9,972 nt of DNA from Lysobacterales bacterium. GTDB lineage: Bacteria > Pseudomonadota > Gammaproteobacteria > Xanthomonadales > Rhodanobacteraceae. Position numbers and translations under genes: made by a program. The notes beneath the pieces were generated by a model. That model was not told where the DNA came from, searched no databases, and saw only the letters and a list, made by a program, of their open reading frames with translations. This document shows, piece after piece, positions 1 to 6,268 of the stretch. The stretch is from positions 1 to 9,972 of the forward strand of contig JAAFHE010000081.1 of NCBI GenBank assembly GCA_013298265.1, in the 5' to 3' direction. Positions within the stretch are counted from its first letter, which is position 1. Each line of letters opens with the position of its first letter.

Positions 1-1
1 C

Positions 2-220
2 TCGGGCAGCTCGCTCGCAGCCGCCCATGTGACCGGTGCACTGGCGCTGCTGCTCGCGCTGAAACCCGGCGAATCGGCCGCGGAACTTGCCGCGCTGCTG
101 CGGCGCAGCCAGGGCGAGGCGGGCGCGCCCATCGACATCTGCAGCGCCGTCGCGACGCTCGGCGGCGCGGCGTCGTGCGGCCTGCATGCCGCCGCTCCCG
201 CGGCTGCGAAGGAGCGCTAG
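2..220 (+). CDS. Subtilisin-like (S8) serine protease, C-terminal end only
   Basis: The reading frame is open from the left edge and ends at TAG 218-220, so only the last 72 residues are present. It begins SGSSLAAAHVTGALALLLALKP, which matches the catalytic-serine segment of subtilases (usual form GTSMAAPHVAG) at the start of the helix behind the active-site Ser; the nucleophile would be the Ser encoded at 11-13. Two substitutions differ from the usual motif: Thr to Ser before the nucleophile, and Pro to Ala in the AAAHV part. The rest is a helical C-terminal tail with two cysteines (ICSAV and SCGLH) that could form a disulfide, typical of exported S8 enzymes. The Asp and His of the triad and any signal peptide lie outside the window. 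The stop is 2 bp before the decaheme cytochrome start, so the two genes are almost certainly co-transcribed and may be translationally coupled. A role in processing or turnover of surface electron-transfer proteins is inference. Confidence 0.85.
   Translation, partial: SGSSLAAAHVTGALALLLALKPGESAAELAALLRRSQGEAGAPIDICSAVATLGGAASCGLHAAAPAAAKER
209..214 (+). promoter_or_regulatory. Ribosome binding site deciding the decaheme cytochrome start
   Basis: AAGGAG lies 8 nt before ATG 223 and inside the last codons of the upstream protease gene. It favours the start at 223, which gives a clean Sec signal peptide, over the upstream in-frame ATG at 175, whose 16 extra residues (MRPACRRSRG...) are charged and would overlap the protease gene. 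Confidence 0.75.
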
Positions 221-222
221 GC

Positions 223-1287
223 ATGACAAGGCACACCGCTACGCTCGCTGGAACATGGGGACGCCGCTTGGCGCTGCTCGCGTTGTTGGCGCTGCCGTCG
301 GTCCACGCGCAGCAGACGCGCGAAGACCTGGCACGCCAGCTACCCGCGTCGGATCTGTCCGGCGCGCAGGCGCAACGCAGTGCCCGGCAGTTCCTCGCCG
401 CACCGGGTTTCGCGCTGGCCCGGGTCGCCGACAACCCGCTCGCTGCCACGGCCACGCCGGTCGGCGAGAAGGTCTGCATCGCCTGCCATCAGCTCGAAAG
501 CGAGCACTTCACGCACACGGTGCATGCGCTCGGCCTGCACGCGGCAGCCAAGGCTGATCCGGCCATACCGGTGTGCGAGACCTGCCATGGGCCGGGTTCG
601 GCACATGCGCAGGATCCGGCCGGCAAGGGCCTGATCCTGGGCTTCACCCGCAGCTCGGCCACGCCGCTCGCGCAGCAGACCCGAACCTGCCTGACCTGCC
701 ATGAAGGCGGTGCACGCGACCACTGGGCCGGTTCCATCCACCAGCGCAACGACCTGTCGTGCAGCGACTGCCACAACCCGATGGCGACGTTCTCCGGCGA
801 GGGCCTGCTCGCCAAGCGCTCGATCAACGACACCTGCGCGCAATGCCACAACGACGTGCGGATGGAGTTCGGCCGCCGCTCGCACATGCCGCTGGCGGAA
901 GGGCAGATGAGCTGTGTCGACTGCCACAACCCGCACGGCTCGCTGACCGCGCCGCTGCTCAAGACCGCTACCGTCAACGAGACCTGCTACCAGTGCCACG
1001 CCGAAAAGCGCGGCCCGTTCCTGTTCGAGCACGCGCCGGTGCGGCAGAACTGCCTCACCTGCCATACGCCGCACGGATCCAACCAGCATGCGCTGCTGGT
1101 CGCGCCGGTGCCCTTCCTGTGCCAGCAGTGCCACAGCCAGCTGGGTCATCCCAACGATCTGCTGACGCCGCAGTCGCTGGCCAACGGCGCTCATCCGGAC
1201 GAGCGACTGATAGGTCGTGCGTGCCTGACCTGCCACGCCCAGATACACGGCTCCAACGCGCCCTCCGGGCCGAAATTCCACGAGTAG
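223..1287 (+). CDS. Periplasmic decaheme c-type cytochrome, DmsE/MtrA/PioA family
   Basis: A 354-residue exported multihaem cytochrome, expected to sit inside the outer-membrane porin and carry electrons through it. Residues 1-29 form a Sec signal peptide ending PSVHA, with Q30 the probable first mature residue. Exactly ten CXXCH motifs follow, with first cysteines at about residues 85, 118, 156, 180, 205, 231, 255, 277, 300 and 334, plus many extra His that can serve as second axial ligands. The NPHGS and TPHGS segments after haems 6 and 8 and the ending IHGSNAPSGPKFHE are typical of MtrA/DmsE proteins. The length matches MtrA/MtoA (about 330-350 residues) rather than the longer PioA of Rhodopseudomonas, which has an N-terminal extension. 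The next gene, 16 bp downstream, is the cognate porin. Family members serve metal reduction, DMSO respiration and Fe(II) oxidation; the HiPIP and cytochrome c4 downstream favour electron uptake here, but that is inferred. Confidence 0.95.
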   Translation: MTRHTATLAGTWGRRLALLALLALPSVHAQQTREDLARQLPASDLSGAQAQRSARQFLAAPGFALARVADNPLAATATPVGEKVCIACHQLESEHFTHTVHALGLHAAAKADPAIPVCETCHGPGSAHAQDPAGKGLILGFTRSSATPLAQQTRTCLTCHEGGARDHWAGSIHQRNDLSCSDCHNPMATFSGEGLLAKRSINDTCAQCHNDVRMEFGRRSHMPLAEGQMSCVDCHNPHGSLTAPLLKTATVNETCYQCHAEKRGPFLFEHAPVRQNCLTCHTPHGSNQHALLVAPVPFLCQQCHSQLGHPNDLLTPQSLANGAHPDERLIGRACLTCHAQIHGSNAPSGPKFHE

Positions 1288-1290
1288 GGC

Positions 1291-1297
1291 GGGGAGG
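1291..1297 (+). promoter_or_regulatory. Ribosome binding site of the porin gene
   Basis: GGGGAGG lies 6 nt before ATG 1304, entirely within the 16-bp gap after the decaheme cytochrome stop. It fixes the porin start and shows there is no room for a separate promoter. Confidence 0.7.
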
Positions 1298-1303
1298 ACG
1301 GCG

Positions 1304-3859
1304 ATGCCATCACAGTCATTCGCGCGCGCAGCACTGCCGCTGGCCGTACTTATGGTCCTGTCCGCGGGGAGCCGCGCGGACAGTGGCAGCGGCGTCGACA
1401 TGGAATTCGGCAACGCGTTGCTGACGCGCACGGGCGGCGCGAACGAAACGCCGGACGCGCGCGGCATGAGCTGGCTGCGCCCGGGCCAGCGCCGTTCGCC
1501 CGGCGGCCATCTGTATTCCTGTCCGCTGGAACCGCCGACGTTGCAGGAGATCAGCGGGTGGGACGTCGACGCGCGCGTACAGCTCGGCTGGATAGGCACC
1601 TACGGCGACGACGACAACGCGCTGTGGAACCGCTATGTGCGCTGGGACAGCGGCCTGGTCCTCGGCTTGCTCGAGCTCGCCCTGCGACGCCCGGCCGACG
1701 GCAGCTACGCGAGTGTGCGCGCGAGCCATCTGAGCAGCGACGACGCCTTCTTCGAGGCCGCGTTCGGCCGTGCCGGCAGCTACGCGGTGCAGGCCTTCCT
1801 GCGCGAACTGCCCAACGCCACCAGCGATTCGGCGATCTCGATCTGGAACGGCGTGGGCAGCAACGAACTCACGTTGCTGCCGAGTCTCGCTCCCGGCGCG
1901 AGCAGCAGCGGGCAGGTCGCCGCCACCGCTGCCGGTGTCGCACCCCAGCGCCTGCAGGTCGTGCGCAGCAAGACCGGCCTGGGCTTCGACGCCTATCTGA
2001 CACCACGCTGGACGGCGTATGCCAAGCTGAGCAACGAACAGCGTTCCGGCGCGCGGCCGTTCGGCGGCGCTTTTTTCTACAATTTTCTTTTTCCTGAGAA
2101 CGCCGGCGCGCTGGAGACGCTGCGTCCGGTCGAGGACAGCACGCTCAATTTCAACGGCGGCCTGCGCTTCATCGGCGCGCGCTGGCGCATGGACTTCGCC
2201 TACGACGGATCGTTCTACCGCGATGCGTACCGGCGTTTCCGATTCGAAAGCCCGTTCGCGCTGACGCCGACGCGACCGGGAGCCACATCCGCAACGATCT
2301 ACCAGGGCCAGTTCGCGCTCGAGCCCGACAACGACTACCACAACGTCCGCAGCAGCTTCACGCGGCGCCTGCCGTGGAACGGCGAGCTCAGCGTCAGCGC
2401 CGCGGCCGGCCGCATGAGCCAGGACGACGGCCTGATCGCGCCGATCGACTGCAGCGGCACGTTCGGCGTGGACATCGACGGCAGCGGCGTACCGAGCACG
2501 ACGAATCGCTTTCTGCACAATTGCTCAGACTGGAATACGACGGCCTCGCTGTCGCGCGACAGCGCAGACCTGCGCATCGACACCTATTCCCTGGACAGCC
2601 GTGTCACGCTGCAGCCCTCGTCGCGCCTCAACCTGCGTGGCGGCGTGCGCTTCAACCGCGAGGACTATCGCAACACCTACCTCGCCTACAACCCGCTGAC
2701 CGGCGACTACGGCTACATCACGGAGAACGGCGCGCAGGCAAGCATCCAGGCCGGAGCGCTAGGCACCTGGAACCCGCTGACCTCGCCATCAGTCATCACG
2801 CGCGTGCGCAGCCTGCCCCTGGACCGGGAAACGCACGCGGCCGACATCGGCGCCGATTGGCGTCTGGCCGAGCGGCGCACCCTGGGCCTGAGCCTCACCA
2901 CGCAGCGCAACGAACCGACGCATCGCGAACGTCGCCGCGTCGTAGAGGACAGCGCGAAGCTGAGCTTTGTCGACCGCAGCCTGGATTGGCTGACCTTGCG
3001 AGCGAGCTACACCCGGCTCGACCAGCATGGCGATCGCTACGTGTCCAATCCGTATGGGTCGGCGTATTCGACCAGCCTGCCGGGTTTCGTCGCGCCGGGC
3101 GGCGGTGTTCCCGCATTCACCGTCGATGCGATGCGCAAGTACGACCTGGCCGACCGGCGCGAGCACAAGCTCGATCTCATGGCGACTGTGGCGCCGGCCG
3201 ACGACATGACGCTTAGTGCCGGCCTGCGCGGCGACTGGAACGACTACGGCGCGCTGATCGGCCGCCAGGCCTACGACCGCACCGGTTTTCACCTGCAATG
3301 GGAATGGCAGCCGTCGCCGTTGACCCATGCCAGCGTCCACTACGGTGCCGATCGCGCGCGCCTGCGCATGGCCAATGTCGCCGACGTCGTATTCGGTCCC
3401 GACGGCAGCCTCGGCGGGCCGGACTATCCGCTCAACGCGCGCTGGTGGGCCTACGACAAGCAGCGCAACCGTACGGCGGGCGCAACGCTCGACCACCGTT
3501 TCGGCCCGGTGCGCGTCGATGCGGGCTGGAACCTCGTCGACGCGCGCGGCCTGACCAGCTATCGCTTCGATTCGCCGGTCGCGCTGGCGTATTTCGAGGA
3601 TGGCCTCGGTGGCGCGCGCAGCGGCAGTTTTCCGCTCATGCGCTATCGCGTCGACAGCCTGACCCTGGGGCTGAGCTTCGCGTTGTCGCCACGGTTTTCC
3701 CTGCGCGTGTTCGACTACTACGAACGCGGCCGCGTGGACGACTGGCATTACCTGGGTCTGGACACGAACCGCGTCATCGACCACCGCGTCTACAGCGACG
3801 GCGGGCCGCGGGGCTACACCACCAACTTGATCGGTGTCCTGCTCGACGTGCGCCTGTAG
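1304..3859 (+). CDS. MtrB/PioB-family outer-membrane beta-barrel, decaheme-associated
   Basis: An 851-residue outer-membrane protein, expected to form the large barrel that sheathes the decaheme cytochrome. Residues 1-25 are a Sec signal peptide (ending AGSRA). After a short plug-like N-terminus, the chain shows repeated amphipathic strands with alternating aromatic or hydrophobic and polar residues and Arg/Asp/Tyr-rich turns, for example LRGGVRFNREDY, LDLMATVAP and FSLRVFDYYERGRVDDW, ending in the strand NLIGVLLDVRL. Length is at the long end for MtrB/PioB proteins (about 700-850). The CXXC pair near the N-terminus of Shewanella MtrB is absent; only single cysteines are seen, at about residues 73, 383 and 407. 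The family call rests on overall character plus the immediately preceding decaheme cytochrome, the constant partner of this family. A T-rich stretch at 2071-2094 (residues 256-264) is out of keeping with the rest of the gene. Confidence 0.92.
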   Translation: MPSQSFARAALPLAVLMVLSAGSRADSGSGVDMEFGNALLTRTGGANETPDARGMSWLRPGQRRSPGGHLYSCPLEPPTLQEISGWDVDARVQLGWIGTYGDDDNALWNRYVRWDSGLVLGLLELALRRPADGSYASVRASHLSSDDAFFEAAFGRAGSYAVQAFLRELPNATSDSAISIWNGVGSNELTLLPSLAPGASSSGQVAATAAGVAPQRLQVVRSKTGLGFDAYLTPRWTAYAKLSNEQRSGARPFGGAFFYNFLFPENAGALETLRPVEDSTLNFNGGLRFIGARWRMDFAYDGSFYRDAYRRFRFESPFALTPTRPGATSATIYQGQFALEPDNDYHNVRSSFTRRLPWNGELSVSAAAGRMSQDDGLIAPIDCSGTFGVDIDGSGVPSTTNRFLHNCSDWNTTASLSRDSADLRIDTYSLDSRVTLQPSSRLNLRGGVRFNREDYRNTYLAYNPLTGDYGYITENGAQASIQAGALGTWNPLTSPSVITRVRSLPLDRETHAADIGADWRLAERRTLGLSLTTQRNEPTHRERRRVVEDSAKLSFVDRSLDWLTLRASYTRLDQHGDRYVSNPYGSAYSTSLPGFVAPGGGVPAFTVDAMRKYDLADRREHKLDLMATVAPADDMTLSAGLRGDWNDYGALIGRQAYDRTGFHLQWEWQPSPLTHASVHYGADRARLRMANVADVVFGPDGSLGGPDYPLNARWWAYDKQRNRTAGATLDHRFGPVRVDAGWNLVDARGLTSYRFDSPVALAYFEDGLGGARSGSFPLMRYRVDSLTLGLSFALSPRFSLRVFDYYERGRVDDWHYLGLDTNRVIDHRVYSDGGPRGYTTNLIGVLLDVRL

Positions 3860-3882
3860 CGCTGCCCGGACTTGTGTTTTGC

Positions 3883-3898
3883 GCAGGCGCAGACCTGC
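3883..3898 (+). other. Small stem-loop in the porin-cupredoxin gap
   Basis: GCAGG and CCTGC flank a 6-nt loop, giving a 5-bp stem, 23 bp after the porin stop. It is too weak and lacks a T run, so it is probably not a terminator; it may mark an mRNA processing point. The 77-bp gap otherwise contains an A-rich stretch leading into a strong ribosome binding site, and no convincing promoter. Confidence 0.25.
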
Positions 3899-3920
3899 CT
3901 ACGGAAAATGTTGCTTAGTA

Positions 3921-3930
3921 AAAAAGGAGA
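3921..3930 (+). promoter_or_regulatory. Strong A-rich ribosome binding site of the cupredoxin gene
   Basis: AAAAAGGAGA lies 6 nt before ATG 3937 within an unusually AT-rich leader for this GC-rich region (TTAGTAAAAAAGGAGATAAACG). It is the strongest translation signal in the operon and suggests the copper protein is made in excess over its neighbours. It also supports ATG 3937 over the in-frame ATG at 3946. Confidence 0.7.
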
Positions 3931-3936
3931 TAAACG

Positions 3937-4335
3937 ATGCGATTCATGAACACTCTGCTGGCACTCGCCGCAGCGCTGCCGTTCACGGCGGGTGCGGCCG
4001 ATCACGAAGTCCTTGTCGGGCAGGGCGGCAACACCTATGTCCCCAGCACGGTCAAGATCTCGGTTGGCGACACGGTGACCTTCCGCCAGGTCGGCGGCTT
4101 CCACAACGTCGCGTCGAATACAGGATCGATCACGGCGTTCCGCTGCGGCCCCAACGGCTGCGACGGCGTCGGCGGCGGCAACGGCGAGCCCGGCGGCGGC
4201 ACCTGGCAGCAGACCGTCACGTTCCCGGATGCCGGCACCATCGGCTATTTCTGCGATGTGCACGGGCAGAGCATGTCCGGCACGATCGTGGTCAACCCGG
4301 TGCCGGTCACGCTGCAGTCCTTCGATATCGACTGA
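3937..4335 (+). CDS. Periplasmic plastocyanin/azurin-like blue copper protein (cupredoxin)
   Basis: A 132-residue exported type 1 copper protein, a one-electron carrier. A Sec signal peptide covers about residues 1-20 or 21 (ALPFTAGAA before DHEV). The complete type 1 ligand set is visible: H56 in GGFHNV, then C106, H109 and M113 in YFCDVHGQSM, a C-x2-H-x3-M spacing found in many bacterial plastocyanin-like proteins. Other family features are the YVPSTVKISVGDTVTF strand near residues 34-49 and the closing strand SGTIVVN. Between the His and Cys ligands is a Gly-rich loop (about residues 70-90) with two cysteines, C70 and C75, that could form a disulfide. The last dozen residues (PVPVTLQSFDID) extend past the usual fold. 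Its place between porin and diheme cytochrome suggests it takes electrons from, or gives them to, the decaheme conduit in the periplasm, much as rusticyanin does in acidophilic iron oxidisers. That analogy is functional inference, not homology. Confidence 0.9.
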   Translation: MRFMNTLLALAAALPFTAGAADHEVLVGQGGNTYVPSTVKISVGDTVTFRQVGGFHNVASNTGSITAFRCGPNGCDGVGGGNGEPGGGTWQQTVTFPDAGTIGYFCDVHGQSMSGTIVVNPVPVTLQSFDID

Positions 4336-4341
4336 CCGGCC

Positions 4342-4371
4342 GCCGCACTGCGGTGAATGCCGCGGTGCGGC
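4342..4371 (+). repeat. Strong 12-bp stem-loop between cupredoxin and cytochrome genes
   Basis: Arms GCCGCACTGCGG (4342-4353) and CCGCGGTGCGGC (4360-4371) pair along all 12 positions, with one G-U wobble, around a 6-nt loop TGAATG. It starts 6 bp after the cupredoxin stop. No T tract follows, so it is not a classical intrinsic terminator. It may instead protect the 3' end of an upstream mRNA segment or reduce read-through, setting the cupredoxin level above that of the cytochrome. Confidence 0.65.
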
Positions 4372-4393
4372 CCGTGTCGCGCGGAGCATGCCG

Positions 4394-5053
4394 ATGAAAC
4401 GCCTGTGCGCTTTCACCCTGCTGCTGGCCTCGTGGAGCGCGGTCGCGGGCGAGTTCGTCGACCTGCGCCGTGCCACCGCGATCCGGGGCGACGCGGTCGC
4501 CGGTGCGGCCAAGGTCGCGGTCTGCGTCGCCTGCCACGGGCCCGACGGCAACGCGGTCGTTCCCGCGTTCCCGGCCTTGGCCGGCCAGCACGCGGGGTAT
4601 CTGTACCAGAGTCTCGACGGCTTCCGCCGCCGGGCCGATCCGGCCTCACCGATGACCTCGCAGGTGCAGAATCTCAGTGATGCGGACCTGCGTGATATCG
4701 CCGCGTATTTCGCGTCGCGCCGGCGTACGCCGCCTGCGGTCGAAACCACGGGCGACAGTCCCGGCGCTCGCCTGTTCCGCGAAGGCGATCCGTCGCGCGG
4801 CATCGCGCCGTGCCAGGGTTGTCACGGCCCGGCTGCGCAAGGTCATCCTCTGCGTGCCGGAATGGCGCGCTATGATTACTACCCGGCGCTGGCCGCGCAG
4901 CAACCCGACTACCTCGCCGCTCGTTTGCGCCACTATCGCGATGGCGGCCCGGGCGATACGAGCAACGCACTCGTCATGCGCGGCGTGGCACGCTACCTCG
5001 ACGATGCGGCAATCGCCGAACTGGCCGCGTGGCTGGCGGCGACACCGCGCTGA
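4394..5053 (+). CDS. Diheme cytochrome c, cytochrome c4-like
   Basis: A 219-residue periplasmic cytochrome with two class I haem domains. The start ATG 4394 is preceded by GGAG at 4383-4386 with 7-nt spacing; the ATG at 4388 is in frame but too close to that site, and earlier in-frame codons run through the cupredoxin gene. The signal peptide is residues 1-18 (ending SAVA). The first haem motif is CVACH (C44-H48) followed by GPDGN, with M87 (SPMTSQ) the probable axial ligand and the DADLRDIAAYFAS helix closing the domain. The second is CQGCH (C140-H144) followed by GPAAQGHP, with M195 (ALVMRG) as ligand and a similar closing helix. This two-domain layout and length match cytochrome c4, which usually feeds terminal oxidases. 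In the operon it would plausibly accept electrons from the cupredoxin or HiPIP side and pass them to the inner membrane. Confidence 0.9.
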   Translation: MKRLCAFTLLLASWSAVAGEFVDLRRATAIRGDAVAGAAKVAVCVACHGPDGNAVVPAFPALAGQHAGYLYQSLDGFRRRADPASPMTSQVQNLSDADLRDIAAYFASRRRTPPAVETTGDSPGARLFREGDPSRGIAPCQGCHGPAAQGHPLRAGMARYDYYPALAAQQPDYLAARLRHYRDGGPGDTSNALVMRGVARYLDDAAIAELAAWLAATPR

Positions 5054-5072
5054 AACTCACTGGAGACTACCG

Positions 5073-5414
5073 ATGAACATCTCAGGCAACACTCCGCAGA
5101 AACTGCCAGATCCGCTGCCGCAACGCCGTCGATTCCTGGCGCTGCTCGCCGCCTGCGGCGCCGCAGCGATCGTGCAGCCGGCCATGGCCGATCTGACACC
5201 GCTGCCGGAAACCGACCCGACCGCACAGGCGCTGGGCTACAAGGCCGACGGCAGCCAGGTCGACGCAGCGAAGTTTCCGAAGCACACGCCGCAGCAGCTA
5301 TGCGCCAACTGCAACTTCTTCCAGGGCACCGGTGCGACCGGAGCTTGTCAGCTATTTCCGGGCAAGTCGGTCGCCGCCAAGGGCTGGTGCTCGGCCTATG
5401 CGGCGAAAGCGTGA
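5073..5414 (+). CDS. High-potential iron-sulfur protein (HiPIP), Tat-exported
   Basis: A 113-residue precursor of a small periplasmic [4Fe-4S] electron carrier. GGAG at 5062-5065 lies 7 nt before ATG 5073. The N-terminus carries a twin-arginine signal, QRRRFLALLAA (R18-R19-x-F21-L22), with cleavage after AMA near residue 39; Tat export fits a protein that folds around its cluster in the cytoplasm. The four cluster cysteines are C77 and C80 (LCANCNFF), C92 (GACQLFPG) and C106 (KGWCSAY), the standard HiPIP pattern, and ALGY near residue 56 holds the conserved Tyr. In pioABC of Rhodopseudomonas palustris the third gene, pioC, is also a HiPIP, and the Acidithiobacillus protein Iro belongs to the same family, which supports an iron-oxidation reading. 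This is the last gene of the operon; it meets a convergent gene 12 bp later with no visible terminator. Confidence 0.95.
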   Translation: MNISGNTPQKLPDPLPQRRRFLALLAACGAAAIVQPAMADLTPLPETDPTAQALGYKADGSQVDAAKFPKHTPQQLCANCNFFQGTGATGACQLFPGKSVAAKGWCSAYAAKA

Positions 5415-5426
5415 TGCGGCAACGTA

Positions 5427-6257
5427 TCAGTGGGCCAGGCGTTCGTTGAGGTCGCGCAGCTTGGCCATCTGCTGCACTAGCTGCGGCACCTGATCCAGCG
5501 CCATGACGAACTTCCACAGGTAGGCGAAAATCGCGTAGATATCGCCGGCGCGGATGGCGTCCCCCTGCGCCAGCCGCGTCAGCGCTACGACGAACAGGGA
5601 GATCACGGCGATCTCCATCGCGCCGAAGGCTTTTGCCTCCACATCCGACAGGCGTACACGCCAGCCGCCGAGCGCGCGGAAATGGCGCTGTACCGCGTCG
5701 GGCCGGCCGCGTCGCAACACGTCGATCTCGCGCTCGAGACGGTCGTTGAGGCCGCGGTTCAACGCCAGCGAGCGGCGCGCGAGCCAGCGATTGATCGCCA
5801 GCAGCGGCACCACCAGCACGAGGCAGGCCGCGCCGATCGCCGGGTCCAGCCAGAACAGCGCGCCGAGCGAAACGGTCAGCCCGACCAGGGCGAACAGCAC
5901 GGCGGGCACGTCGCGTTCGAGGAAGGTCACGTACTCGCGCGAGAGCGCACTGCGCCCGGCGATGATCGACGGGTCCAGTCCTTCCTCGTGCGCGCGGCGC
6001 ACGAAGCTGCCGGCGATATCGGCGTAAACCCGCGCGAATACGCGCGTATCCAGCATCTTGGCGCTGACTTCGAGCACGAGCGCGGCGAAGTGGCAGGCGA
6101 CGAGCCAGCCGATCGCCGCATAGTGCTGTTCCAGCACGCCGTTGATCGCGAGCGCAGTCGCGATCGGGTACAGCTGGCCGGCAATGCTGCCGGCTGTCGA
6201 CACGGCATACGCGGTCGAGAGCCGGCCCAGGTGCAACTTGACGAAACCAAGGAGCAC
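5427..6257 (-). CDS. Orphan ABC transporter six-TM membrane domain protein
   Basis: A 276-residue inner-membrane protein resembling the membrane half of an ABC exporter (the ABC_membrane_3 type). About six hydrophobic segments can be seen, near residues 12-40, 46-66, 117-137, 138-156, 212-230 and 239-255, with the charged stretch at 160-200 (RWLARRSLALNRGLNDRLEREI) resembling the long cytoplasmic helices of exporters. No Walker A, signature or Walker B motif is present, and the C-terminus ends soon after the last helix, so there is no ATPase domain, nor one beside it. The start is GTG 6257, chosen because GGAGG (complement of 6264-6268) lies 6 nt upstream. It is convergent with the HiPIP gene and follows the rhodanese gene on the same strand after 104 bp. 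Substrate and partner ATPase are unknown. Confidence 0.82.
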   Translation of the reverse strand: MLLGFVKLHLGRLSTAYAVSTAGSIAGQLYPIATALAINGVLEQHYAAIGWLVACHFAALVLEVSAKMLDTRVFARVYADIAGSFVRRAHEEGLDPSIIAGRSALSREYVTFLERDVPAVLFALVGLTVSLGALFWLDPAIGAACLVLVVPLLAINRWLARRSLALNRGLNDRLEREIDVLRRGRPDAVQRHFRALGGWRVRLSDVEAKAFGAMEIAVISLFVVALTRLAQGDAIRAGDIYAIFAYLWKFVMALDQVPQLVQQMAKLRDLNERLAH

Positions 6258-6263
6258 GCGATG

Positions 6264-6268
6264 CCTCC
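6264..6268 (-). promoter_or_regulatory. Ribosome binding site for a GTG start
   Basis: GGAGG on the - strand, 6 nt before GTG 6257. It supports the non-ATG start of the ABC-type membrane protein. Confidence 0.65.

Noticed and set aside
175..222. Upstream ATG as the decaheme cytochrome start
   Set aside because: It would add 16 charged residues before the signal peptide and overlap the protease gene; ATG 223 has AAGGAG at 8 nt.
340..1599. Long open frame on the - strand across the decaheme cytochrome and the porin start
   Set aside because: High GC with strong third-position bias makes long antisense frames common. The + strand encodes ten CXXCH motifs, and the antisense product is Arg/Ala-rich without domains.
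1316..2518. 400-codon - strand frame inside the porin gene
   Set aside because: Shadow of the porin: low-complexity Arg/Ala/Val product, no ribosome binding site, and it crosses the cytochrome-linked barrel frame.
2789..3784. 331-codon - strand frame in the 3' half of the porin gene
   Set aside because: Same reasoning: no domain signature, and the + frame shows beta-barrel strands throughout.
5415..5426. Terminator for the electron-transfer operon
   Set aside because: The 12-bp gap has no inverted repeat or T tract.
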